Made by a program: the position numbers and the translations under genes
Part shown: piece by piece, positions 48,288 through 59,200 of the stretch
How positions within the stretch are numbered: position 1 is the stretch's first letter
Layout: each line of letters begins with the position of its first letter
Origin: Favolaschia claudopus
Lineage: Eukaryota; Basidiomycota; Agaricomycetes; Agaricales; Mycenaceae
Assembly: GCA_037176885.1 (NCBI GenBank)
Contig: JAWWNJ010000166.1
Span: forward strand, 124,001 to 188,000
Direction: 5' to 3'
DNA: 64,000 nucleotides
Notes under the pieces: generated by a model
Told to the model about the DNA's origin: nothing
Seen by the model: only the letters and a program-made list of their open reading frames with translations
Databases searched by the model: none

Positions 48288-49032
48288 CTGTGTTTTTCCT
48301 TGCTATGTAATATGTTCCCAGGCAATCGTCCACCAGTAAACGTTCTTTGGCTCAGAAAATACGTTGAGAACGGGAGGCTCGCGAAAATGTCAAGCCCGTG
48401 GTGAGTGGTTTTTTATTCCGTCCATAGTGGTAAGCGAACTCAGCCACTGTAAGGAATCATCGGCCTCAAGATCTCGGCGCTCCATCGGCCAACGCGCACG
48501 ACGACAACGGGAGCTTGCAGACAAGATCGAGGCCAGGCTGAACTCGAAAGCTGCAGTTAATACTGAGCATGAGTGCCGGTCACAAGCGCAGAAATTTCGA
48601 AGGCAGATAGAGGCTGCTGAACGGCGTCTTCAAGCTAATCCCGATTGTGGCAAGTCGTTTTGTCACTTAGAATTATATGTTGCGACTAATTTGAACTTGA
48701 GATCCGACAGAGTCTCTTGATATTGTCTTGGAGTATGATGTGGATAATATTTCGCGGTGTCGAAATGAGAGCCATTGGAGCAGAATGCGAAGGCGCTATT
48801 CATGTGCGAACGGTGTTTACTACATATAGATATGTTATCCGCGCACGGGTGCAGGAGCTGTAGGTCGCTTTTAGCAAATCTTATATTTTGTAAGTTAAGG
48901 AGGATTTTATTGAAAACGACATGCAGAATTCTACGAGAGGATTGCGAACGATATATCAATTTAATGCAAACTGGCCGACTTCCAACTGGGGCCACGGGAA
49001 GGGGAACGGGTCCAAGAAGCTCAACATCTTGA
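47848..49032 (+). pseudogene. Helitron cargo: basic coiled-coil gene remnant
   Basis: Coding-like pieces read MAAPHLPHLAAQLEP to GPPPA from 47848 and again from 48078. After a 50-base intron-like gap the frame gives SSTSKRSLAQKIR, a TGA stop at 48365-48367, then EREARENVKPV. After a second intron it gives ESSASRSRRSIGQRARRQRE and more charged helix up to about 48650. A last stretch (about 48770-49032) has two CxxC pairs (CERC, CRSC), perhaps a zinc ribbon. The TGA replaces what was probably an Arg codon (CGA). I recall basic motifs like KRSLAQKxRRERE in other basidiomycete mobile-element proteins, but no function is known to me. Intron assignments are tentative. Confidence 0.45.
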
Positions 49033-49251
49033 CGGGTGGGACTCAAGTCCACCTTACTTTCTGCAACGAGGATAGGTAACAAGCCACGGGACGCGAGGAA
49101 CCAACCATATTGGTTGGTGACGAGCGTCCTGTGGCACAGTGGTAGATCCAGCCAATGTAAACAGGTTTACAGCTTTAGAGAAATCTGAGTAACCTGCTGA
49201 GACTGAGATTTTGCCGTTCAATGTTCAGCTGGCAAACAAGATCATTTGTCT

Positions 49252-49266
49252 CCGTGCGGAGCACGG
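49252..49266 (+). promoter_or_regulatory. Helitron 3' terminal hairpin
   Basis: Stem CCGTGC/GCACGG with a GGA loop, 7 bases upstream of the terminal CTAG; the usual rolling-circle termination signal of Helitrons. Confidence 0.88.
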
Positions 49267-50723
49267 GTTCATGCTAGTTTCTGTCAAACGTGGTGACTTA
49301 TAATCACTTATGATGCTCAGAACAGTTGCCAGCTCGGATGAGACAGTATTGAAAAGATAATGAGAAATGTCTATGTCAGGTGGAAAGGAACTGTCTGCCC
49401 TGTGAAGACATTGCATAATTATATAGCCCTGTCCGAATTGAGTGGCACGAGAGCTCATACCATCCCGTAGCCTATTCAGATGGAGGAACTCTATGTTGGA
49501 AGACTTTGAATATTCAAAGCAGCTCAGAAACATTTCCTGCATGACCTGGATGTATGGCTGCAAATCCAGATCCGCTGGCCACTGTAAATCGATCGACATA
49601 TCTGCAGCTTGAGCAATCAGTGTAGGGTCTGTGGAGGTCTTGAGAACCCAGGAAACTCCTGAAACCTCGGAAGATGGTATGACTGGGTCAACAAATAGAG
49701 GAGCCAGCTGATCTGAATCAAGTGCAATGTTTCCAGCAGTTTGCTGAAAAGTGAACATGGGTAAAAGATCTCTTGATTGGTCAATCAAATTTGAACAGAG
49801 TCCTTTAATCTGCGTACACATCCACAAGGATTGCAATGTACACTTCTCATAAAGTGCCCGTCCTTGGCTTCTTACGGATTTGGTGAACACGTAAGAACCT
49901 ATTGCTCTGAAGAACGGTGCAAGAGGTGTCTGGAATGGTGAATCTTTGAAGAATATACCAGACACAAGTAGTGTGAAGTATGTTGCAGTACCTCCAGCTG
50001 TTATTCCAAGGACAATACCAGCAAGGACATAATGTATCCTCCAAAGATAGACTGACAGAGCAGAGGCAAAGAGAAATAATCCGAACTGAAGCAACAGTGG
50101 GAAGGCTTGCATGACGAGTTCAAATCTCCATTTTTCCAGGCCGTTCAACTTTCTTTGACGTTCAAGACCTCGAGCTTCAACAGTGCCCCGTTCACCTGCT
50201 GCAGAGTAGTACATCAACCATTGCTTTCCCAGAACCGCAAGAAGTGCCGCAAGTAGGGTTGATCCTAGGCTGATGTACAGTAAACTTTGCGCAATCACAG
50301 TAAGGCAACTGGGGGTTGTTTCAAATTCGGGTTGTATTTGTATGATAAAGGCTGAGGCAACCGCCGAGAAAAGTCCAGCCTCCAAACATGGTTAGAATGA
50401 TTGAAGATATAAGGGCAGAATAGAACAAACAAAGATCAGAGATGCATCAAGGTCAGTGCCATATTTTTGAAGGAATTCTTTATCATATTCATTTGCAAGA
50501 GCCATATAGCCATTCCAGAAAGCGGTCTTCTTCTCAGGTGTCGGAGGTTTTGGCTTCAGATCTGCAATTGCCTGGCATATTCTAAAGGTTTATCATGATC
50601 CATATTTAAAAAGAATTGGAGAGCAATTTACTCCTGTTGTTGTCGGAGAAGACTTGAGAAGCCTGTTTCAAGAGCTTGAATCAACCTATATGGTATTTGA
50701 GCCAGCAATGAATGAATAGAGAG

Positions 50724-51010
50724 TTTGTGATGAGCCACCAGAAGCCACCTGACGGCTCTGACGGCATGCACTGTAGAGCGGCTACATCATATGGTGGCTG
50801 CCAGCAGGTCACTGGCGGCTGGTTGGCAGTTTAAATTCATGTTATTTCGATATCTAGTCAACGTTCAAGGTGTAGAAAGTTTGCATGGTGGTGACATACC
50901 TGGCCTCTACCAACTCCCGTGAAAAAATCTTGGGCTTTCACTTTGAAAGCAGCCAATGCGCTCCGCATGCCGTCAGGGCCGCTAGGCAGCTTCTGGCGGC
51001 TCACCGCAAA
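50724..51010. mobile_element. MITE of 287 bp in intron 1 of DUF6535 copy 2
   Basis: Left end TTTGTGATGAGCCACCAGAA and right end (reverse complement) TTTGCGGTGAGCCGCCAGAA match with few differences for about 45 bases, down to GACGGCATGC. The interior is rich in GGCGGC/GCCGCC words. It explains why this intron is 354 bases here and 51 in copy 1. No clear target duplication. Confidence 0.8.
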
Positions 51011-51209
51011 GTGTCTAATGACTGAAAAAGACCACTCACCTCTCATTATCTGAGACAGTCTGGACTACTGCATCAGTATGGGATTTGGGAGGTCTGGGTG
51101 GGGATTCTCTGCTAGCTGTGTGAGCCCTGAGAGGTGGAAGGTGAGTAATAGTTGCATGCCTTCCATTCTCGTTCAAGGGCAGACCGGCAATGGTTTCGAT
51201 GGTGTTCAT

Positions 51210-54200
51210 TGTGGTGGGAGGCCAAGATACGATGAGTGTGTAAAGAGAAACTTGGACCAAGTTGCTCTTACTCGGACCCACACCTCGTGCCAGGAACACG
51301 GTTGACAGGATACATGTGCTCCTTGTACTTTTTGGACAGCTGCACTACAGCTGCCTTCATTTCCCCGCCTCCCTGATGCATATCATTAGCAACCTACCCG
51401 CTCCTTGAGATGGAAGCCGCCGCCCTGAATTCTTGGGTGAAACAAAGTCCTCGGCCTACATATTTTCAGTCCAAATGGCGGGATTCTATGTATGGAATTA
51501 CTCACAATGCCCGGCCGAAGATTGAATTCGAGGAATTAAAGGGGAAGACGACAGGTGTCAAGTGACTTGGAGGGAATTCAAACGTACCACTCAAGCATAT
51601 TAGCAGCTGATGAAAAGTATCTTGCACCAGAATGCTGATTGGCTGCTCCACACTTTTACGGCCGCTGCCGCCTGATTGGTCTACTTTTCACCATGCTCTA
51701 GTAAGTACGTTATTTTAAACTCTCCATTGTTGTCAACCCGTTCGCGTAGCGACGGACGAAATGAACCCAACAAAATTCACCCCTACTGTATACAAACACG
51801 GCAATTGACGCCTTATATATTCGGCCCGAGCCGAGCTGCAAGCAATTCAATCATTGAGTTAGCACTACGGTGAAAGTTTGTATACATATGTTGATTGGTG
51901 CAACAATATTAGGCCAAGCGATGCGTAAATTCAGAACCGAACCATCGACAACATGCGATTTGCACCGGGAAATGGAAGAGGATACATTCGAAGCCGTTTC
52001 TGTTTTGCGCTGGAGGTTGGAGAGATGCAGAAAACACGGCATTAACGGAAATTCAAATGGTGGACGCGCGGTGCAGCTGATACTAATGCAAATTTTGTGA
52101 GCTTTAGTCGACATAATATCAACAATTCGAGGTTGAATACCTTACCATGAGCATCCACCGTGTTTGCACCGTCATCTAATAAGCACTGTCATCTAATGAG
52201 CACTGTCAGAGTCACTCATGGGTATGCAGCACACCACTGGAGCGATAAAGAAAATGCCAAACATCATTGAAGCAACTCGACGCTCACCGTGGAAGCATAC
52301 TTTAAGTATAGCAGCGGATTGGCTTCCTTAGCTCAATTGGGCAAGGCGGCGACGCAAACATGCGGGAGGCGGTATTGTGGTGGTAGGACGAGCAGGGTTG
52401 GTTCTTGGCGAGCTGAATCAAATATGAAAGAAATATAGGAAAGCTGTTGAATTGCGACGTACGTTTATTAGTGCTATGCAAAGAGCTCTCTCGGGATGTG
52501 AAGGTCTAGTCAGCGAACAGAACCGCGGTGGGTTGAAGATTTGCTTTGAATTGCAACTGCCGGAACTCTCGTCGAGTATGGAGAAAGACAGAGATAAGTA
52601 GACCGTCACTTTTATTGAGATTAGATTGATCAGGCGCAGGCTGCCTTCATGGGCATCGGTGCCCTCGAGCAGTAGATGATAGCATTTCGAGCTATCAAGG
52701 AGCAAAGCCGTAGAGGATACCGAATTATTCCGACATTGCATTTTTGCGGGCAAGTCAAACTAAATCGTCGATGATCCAGGAACGACAGTCGGTACAGCTG
52801 ACAAGGAATGACTCGGTCGAGGAAAGCCTCACCGTATAAGTAGAGTCTGTCCTGTCCTTGACAATCAGCGAGCAACACAAGCAACACTTTACGCGACTCA
52901 CTCGCCAATTTGTATAAATGACGCGTTCAGACATATCACCCCATTCACGAATGCCGATGTCAAGCACAGGCCTTGGGGGCACAAGCCGCTAGCAAAGGCC
53001 TTTCCCTCAAAAAAGCCATTCTCGTGAACAAAGCCAAAGACGAAGAGGCGTGAAAGAAATCCGAAACAACCGTTAGTAGGCAGCATGCGGCGGAATCCAG
53101 GAAAGATGGACGGCGGGCAGTGGAATGGAGATTCCTTCGTATGCCACGGCAGATTGACGGAGACGAGCCGGTGGCGACGGGCGCGCCGAGTGTTGGTTTC
53201 GCTATTTAGAAGTCAGGCCATGAGGCGATTCAGAACGAGGAGAAACGGTCGTATAACGCGTTTCGTTGATGAGCATTGCGCGGCCGGCAAAGCGACGAGG
53301 TAGGAGACTGTGGACGTCGATGTGACTGCATAGCTGACGAATTTCCAGGCAAAGGAAAGCCCAGGCAAAATCAAGCGCTAGCAATGCAGCGGGTCCTTGA
53401 ATTGGAGGAGGATAATCGGAGCAAAAGGTCGGAAGAGTGGGAGGGGAGCGATGTCTGGGGTATGCAGAGCGAACAATGGGAGACTCAGAGTGAGCTTTGG
53501 GAGATTTCAGAGCGTGATTGCGAGCCAGACCAATGGGAGGAGTTGTACTCATGGTGCCATGTACAATGATGGAGAGACGGAGGGTTGTGATTCACGATGG
53601 TTTCTGGCTGTGGTGGGCTAGACCCCGAGGTTAGTTATCCTGGGAAGGATGGTATTGGTTCGTTGTGAATGGAAGAGCAGGATCGAGCAACAAAGGGCAA
53701 CACGAGTCCAGCAAGCCCGAGAGTTCAAAGTTTCCGCTACGAGGTCTTATTCGTCGGCAATTGGTGCCAAAATCAGCAGAGAATAGACTCGAAATCCGAG
53801 CCGCGCTGAACGTTCAGGACAAGTCGAGTCGAGCCGATATTTGGTCGATATCATCGTCGGTGGTGACAAGGATGGCGTTAGCCGTATAGCCGACTATCTC
53901 ATTCCCACGTTCCTTTTCTCAAACAACGACCTGCTCGTACGCCGACGACGACGACAACCACGTCCGACGTACTTAGCCATTGACAGAATGTCCTCCCACC
54001 TCTACACAACCCTTCCTGGTGTGAAGGAGGACCCCCAGCCCGCCCAGCCTCCATCACATGTCAATTTTCATTGAAATCTCATTTTGGGCAACGATCATAC
54101 GTGTTGGCGCTTTGCTTGCGTCTGGGCGCCGAACTATGCTACTGGCTACGAAGACCTGGTTCTGAGGCCTCGACGCCGACGTCTGATGATCGTTTTGTAG

Positions 54201-56289
54201 ACAGACACCACCGTATTTGCGGGGGATTTTACCAGCATTGCCAACTACTAGCTGGAGACTTCGTGTAGTTTAACGATAGGTTTCAGGTGTGTCTGACGCA
54301 CTATAACGCTTGCGGTCCCGTCTAATGCTGGGTTTGTAGACAGTCACCATGTTCGTGCACACGTGTCATTTACTGGGAGTCTTCCTGGAAAACGGACACT
54401 CCCGTTACGCCGCTCTCCTTGTCTTCTCGTCGATCCAGCTTTGTCCAACGAGCAGAATCCTCCAGTGCACATGAAGTTATTATTCAGCAAGGCCGAGATG
54501 GAATCGAGACGGGTGCGAAGCATCAACGTCGTACGTTTTTCTATCTCCTCCTCCAGCTCGCGCCACTCATTCGAGCGACGTCTTTGTTATATAGCGGCTC
54601 CCGCCCACCATCAACCCGTTTCCTCCTGCGCTCTTAACACCGTACGCCATAGCTCCGTGTCGTGCCATCCTGACGAGGCACGTATCCCCTTACCATTTGT
54701 GTCTTCCACCCAGCCACCCATATTAGTCGAATCATCAGCCCGCTTTGCTGCCATGCAAGCTACTCTGCTTCTCCAGATACTTGTCGTCCCTTCCCCCCGC
54801 CCTCTCGCCTCCGCGAATGTCACCACCTCCATCGCCGACTCTCCGACCGTCGTCTGGATTCGTTCCTCGCCAGTCTCGCTTCCCAGCCGCTCGTCGTGTC
54901 CACCCGGCACCGCCTTCGGGACACGACATTTGTGCTCTCGGCTATCGACCGCTCGACCCACCTAGACATCGTGTCTACGATTCGCTCACTCGCGGCAAGC
55001 GGTGGTCTTTTACTATTCGCTCCCCTGGTATCCCCTCGTTTCTCGACCTCGTTTCGGCTCGCAAAGCAGCCCAAAGCTCACATCACCTCCGCACCTCACC
55101 CGATCGCGAGCGGAGAGGCGATTTGGGAGCTCATCCTCCGGATCGTCGATCCGCATCGCCGCCTTCGCTGGTGCTGGACTGATTGTTAGCGTCGTTTGCA
55201 TCAAAGCAGCCTGTTTCGTCATGGAGGCCGACCTGTGGAACGTCCAAGAGCTGGCTGCTGGGATGCAGGGCGGGTACGAGCCGCGGGTGTTATGTGCGGC
55301 AAGCGAGCACTCGACGTGTGAGGCGGAACCCGCTCAGGGGTTTTCGGTGTCGATTGGCATATCGTATGCGTGCAACCCTCGCACAACCCGCCTGCATCCT
55401 CTGAAAGGCACCTCCAGCGCATCCTTCCGGCCTGTCTTCCTAGGCTCGCATATGTCGCCAGCAACGGCGAGGCGCACGATCTCACCATCATGGAGCTGTC
55501 CTCGAGGGCGGAGATGTCGTCGATCTGTGTGCTCAAGGTGGATCTGCAGGTATGCATACGAGGCGTTGATTTTGGATGGGTTTGACTGATGCCGTTGTGT
55601 AGGTACTCTCCAGGCACGGACCTCCAGCGTCTCTGAATCGTAACACACGCTGCTCGTCGGGGTGGCTAGCATCTACGCCAACAGAAGCTTCCTATCGTGA
55701 TTCGACGCCCCAGCTGTAAGACTCAAAGAAAGCTTTGACTGTGCTTTTGGGTATGCCCTCATCTTCCCCGCTCTCTCATATTCATGAGCTGACCCTACTC
55801 GCCCCTCTCTCAGGTCGACCCAGCCATGCGAATAAACCACCCCACCCTCAAAAAGCTGTCCCACCTTGAATGTCTTCCAAGGCATCCCCGTCTTCGCTCT
55901 ACTATAGACAGCTCCAAGATCGTCGACCAGATCCAGAATCCGCACATCGAGGTCAAGCACGCCAGCCACATCCTCACGTTGCCTTCGGAATCTCGGACTC
56001 GGAAAGCGGCGGCAATAGTGAGAGCCCACTGCGGCGCAAACGGTTAACATGACTCGCGGAGTGGTGGCGCTGGGATGGGGTTGACGAGTCGCGCTGCGAG
56101 TGGAGTCGTTGGGTCTAGAAGGGAACGTGAATGGCATCTGCTCGGTCGCAGCACAGGCCAAGATTGACCTCGCGCTGGATTGGGAGGTTGCGGTTCCCTG
56201 CCATTGTGAAGGTCGTAGGGGTCGTAAGAAGCTGATATAATTTGAATTTATTCCGTCTTCATGCCGCATTCATATCGAAATGTCCAGCC
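51210..56289. other. Gene-poor region; no defensible gene
   Basis: 51.2-51.4 kb must hold the promoter of DUF6535 copy 2. From 53.8 to 53.95 kb there is a third piece of the dispersed repeat seen at 35.4 kb. Between 54.36 and 56.05 kb the plus strand has overlapping open frames with exon-like joins: a stretch reading LRDTTFVLSAIDRSTHLDIV, a donor near 55550 with an acceptor near 55602, and a last piece reading MRINHPTLKKLSHLECLP to 56047. This could be a real or recently decayed spliced gene of unknown family, but I cannot build a single consistent frame. Confidence 0.35.
53820..53950. repeat. Diverged dispersed repeat, copy C (partial)
   Basis: TCGGTGGTGACAAGG, ATAGCCGACTATCTC and TTCCCACGTTCCT align in order with 35365-35430 in copy B. 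Confidence 0.45.
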
Positions 56290-59200
56290 TAAGGGTGGAT
56301 AAAAATACGAGTATATTTAAATATAATGCATTATAATGCTGAAAATACGATTAAATACGGCTGGGGCATAATTTTAAGGCCACAGAATACCTCTCAGTAG
56401 AATACAATACAGTATGATTATGATACAGTATGAAGGTCGTATTTAATCATAATATTAGGCTCGCCCGAGATACCCGAACAGCTGGATCAACACCTTTTCG
56501 ACCGAAATCGGAGGTATTCGGATGATGCTGTGACTCATCTCAGCTCGGTCCCGAGTCGGCTAAATTTTCTCGTCGCCGACGTCGCTATTGTTGCCCGCTC
56601 TCTGCTTGCTCTCTGCCCGCCTGCCCGCGATGTTCGACGACAGCCAGCTTGTAAAGCACTTCCCGGCAATGCTCAAGGCGCTGCGTATCCGTATTGCTGG
56701 GTTACCGGAGTCCCTTCCACTGGCTTCCTCAGACGGGCCTCTCGCTAGATACTTTGGCGACCTCGAAATCGACGTTGAGGAAGGCGCCAAATATACTGCC
56801 AATCGGCAATGGGAACGTGCTTTCCAAGTCTCCAAAGAAGAACAGCAGAACCGAATAGCTCGTGGAAAATATGGCATGGATCTCGTATGCCCGTTTCTGG
56901 AATTTTATTCCCGGCAAGAAGGTATCAGAGATACAGATGGCGTTGGGATGCTGGCCCGAAGGATTCGTGATCTCAACAGCATATTGGATGGATTGTGAGT
57001 TCTGATTCTTAATACCTCGAGTCTGTTCCGTTGACCAGGTACAGACCTAATGCGACGCCCGGCGGCTCTGTCTCGGCCACCAACTTCTTCGCTCCGAGAA
57101 CCAAACCTGCAACCCGCGCTCCGACTGTTCCAGCGAAGCGGCCGGCAGGTACGCGCCGAATCCACCCAGTTTTGGCGCTTATCTCACCCGCTGACTCCAG
57201 ATTCGGACGAAGAGGATGCCAACGATAAAACATATCGGCCGCCTCGTCATACCCCCGTACAGTCGGAAGAGGAAAGCGAGAACGAGATAACTGTGGTAAG
57301 ATTTTATTGTTATTGCTACGCTACTAGTATTGAACCATTAATTCAGCTCGACGGTCAGCCAGCGAGTAAAGGAAAAGAGAAAGAGCAGTCTACGTCCAAA
57401 AATCCGGAAGTGAGTTCATTTCAATTATACCTTTTGTCGAACCAACGTAAATTATAATGTAGATCACGTCCAAGGGAAACAACAATAAGCCGCCCACCAA
57501 ACGGCAGAAGCGGAAGGTTGTACATTTTTCTTCCTTGTGTCCTCGCGACTTTACTTACCGACTATTTCAGGATAATGCTTCTGACGATGAGCCAGAGGCT
57601 GTTGACGACGCCCCCAAAACGAAGGTCGGACGCAATCCCAAAAAAGGTCGATGGGCAATATCCAACTACATAGCCCCACCGACCGTTCATAAAAATAACA
57701 AAGGCGAACCTGTCTGGCGTTGGGAATGTAAATGGTGCTCGTGAGTTCAGTTCAACTCGGAAGTGATGCTGCGCTCAAATTGAAGCAGGACCTATCGAAC
57801 TTCCCCCCGAACGGCAGGTTGTGTTCAATACGAGAACGAAACTATCGAGCTCGTCGTTGATAGTAATTTCCATTCCCACGCCCGGAGCTGCAAACGCCTC
57901 CCACCCACCGCCTCTTTTGAAGCCTTTGAGGCTGCCGAGGTGGCGGAGAAGGCGGGTACACGCCCTGTGCCCGTTCCGTCGATTGTTTCCGCGTTTGAAT
58001 CTCAGCGTGAAAACATGACTCAGTTCATTCAGAGGGGCATCGAAAATCCCGCAGTGGTTGTCACTAAGCGTGGCTTCCGCAAGCACCTCGTGGAGGGTAT
58101 CGCGCTCGATGACCATTCATTTTCCTTCTCGGAGGGGAAGGGGATGAATGCGTTGCTTCGATATCTCATTCCCCGTGGATGGAAAATCCCGGGACGTAAA
58201 ACGGTTAAGTCTGACACAATGCGGCTTGCTGGGGTGCTTAAGGAAAGGGTTGACGCGTTGATATTGGTGGGTCTTTCACATTAACCTCCCTCATCTATAT
58301 CCTTGTTGTTCTGACATTTTTAATAGGCCAATCTTTCGAAAATGTCCATCGCCCAGGATGTGTGGACCAGCAAGAATTCAGTATACGCATTCTGCGGAGT
58401 ACTCGGGTGGCTTATCGACGACTCGTGGATCCTTCGCGAGTTCGTGATCGACCTCTTACCTTTAGACGGCGATCATTCAGGCGAAGCCATTGGTCGTATC
58501 GTGTTTCGTGACTTAAACAAACGCGGGCTTGTCAGTAGACTTCGTGAGTTCTCTTCGCTTATAATTTTCCCTTTCTGATTTGTCTTTTAGTTGGCGCGGG
58601 TGGCGATAATGCTTCAACGAATGGCGTCGTTTGCGAGACTCTTTGCAAACTCATGTGGCAGATCTCGCTCCATCGCTCTCCCGAGCAAATGCAGGTTGGC
58701 TGTGGCGGTCATGTATTCAACATCGTAGCGCAGTACGTCTGTCTGTTGACATGTTCCACTCGTATTCAAGCCTTGTTTCAGGGAAATTTACTTTGTTTTG
58801 GGTGTCGTTGACGACAGTCCAGATGACGTAGACTACTACGAGGAAACACGCAAGTTTCCGCTTGCATATGAAGCCAATAAGGATCCCCAGGTAGTGGCTG
58901 AGACTGAGCTCATGGCGCGTGAGGCTCAATCCTCGCCGGATACCGCGGCGGTGAAGGCGGGTCGAGCTGCTGATGTGGCAGACTCTGACTGGGAGGACTC
59001 TGACGGCGAAGCTGATGGCAGCGACGAACCGGATGAGGAGTCTGATCTCGAGGCCAACGGCGGGGCCGAAGTCGCGGCTTTGGACAGACAATCAGACATT
59101 TCTAAATTGTCCACCGCTACTAAATCCAAGAAAAAACCGAAGCGCAAATCTACCATCGTAGATAAGGTAAGTTTTACAAGCTGATACTGGACCGGGCACT

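Larger units (their letters stand above)
47598..49277 (+). mobile_element. Non-autonomous Helitron, 1680 bp
   Basis: The 5' end is TCTATTATAC directly after A; the 3' end is CTAG directly before T, so it sits between A and T with no target duplication, as Helitrons do. A hairpin CCGTGC-GGA-GCACGG (49252-49266) lies 7 bases before CTAG. The empty site can be checked against copy 1 of the host gene: GGTA|TTTCTGTCAAAC here aligns base for base with GGTA|TCCCTGTCAAAT there. No Rep/helicase gene is present. It lies in exon 4 of DUF6535 copy 2. Confidence 0.92.
44488..51209 (-). pseudogene. DUF6535 membrane-protein gene, copy 2, split by Helitron and LTR element
   Basis: Paralogue of the gene at 17876. 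Exons on the minus strand: 51040-51209, 50632-50685, 50431-50581, then exon 4 at 49278-50379 plus 47372-47597, then exon 5 at 46709-47319 plus 44488-45122. Exon borders and sizes match copy 1 (170 and 54 bases for the first two). Exon 4 is broken by a 1680-bp Helitron and exon 5 by a 1581-bp LTR element with a GTGAT duplication. Intron 1 is stretched to 354 bases by a MITE. With these removed the exons sum to 2949 bases, an open frame of 982 residues. Membrane segments are as in copy 1 (LLYISLGSTLLAALLAVLG and others). As it stands, translation stops at 49225 inside the Helitron. Confidence 0.88.

Noticed and set aside
49128..49270. A-box-like TGGCACAGTGG suggesting a tRNA-derived SINE
   Set aside because: The only B-box-like word is about 130 bases away, and the segment lies inside well-defined Helitron ends.
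52318..52410. tRNA-like start (TTAGCTCAATTGG resembles an A box)
   Set aside because: No matching B box at the right distance, and the cloverleaf stems do not pair.
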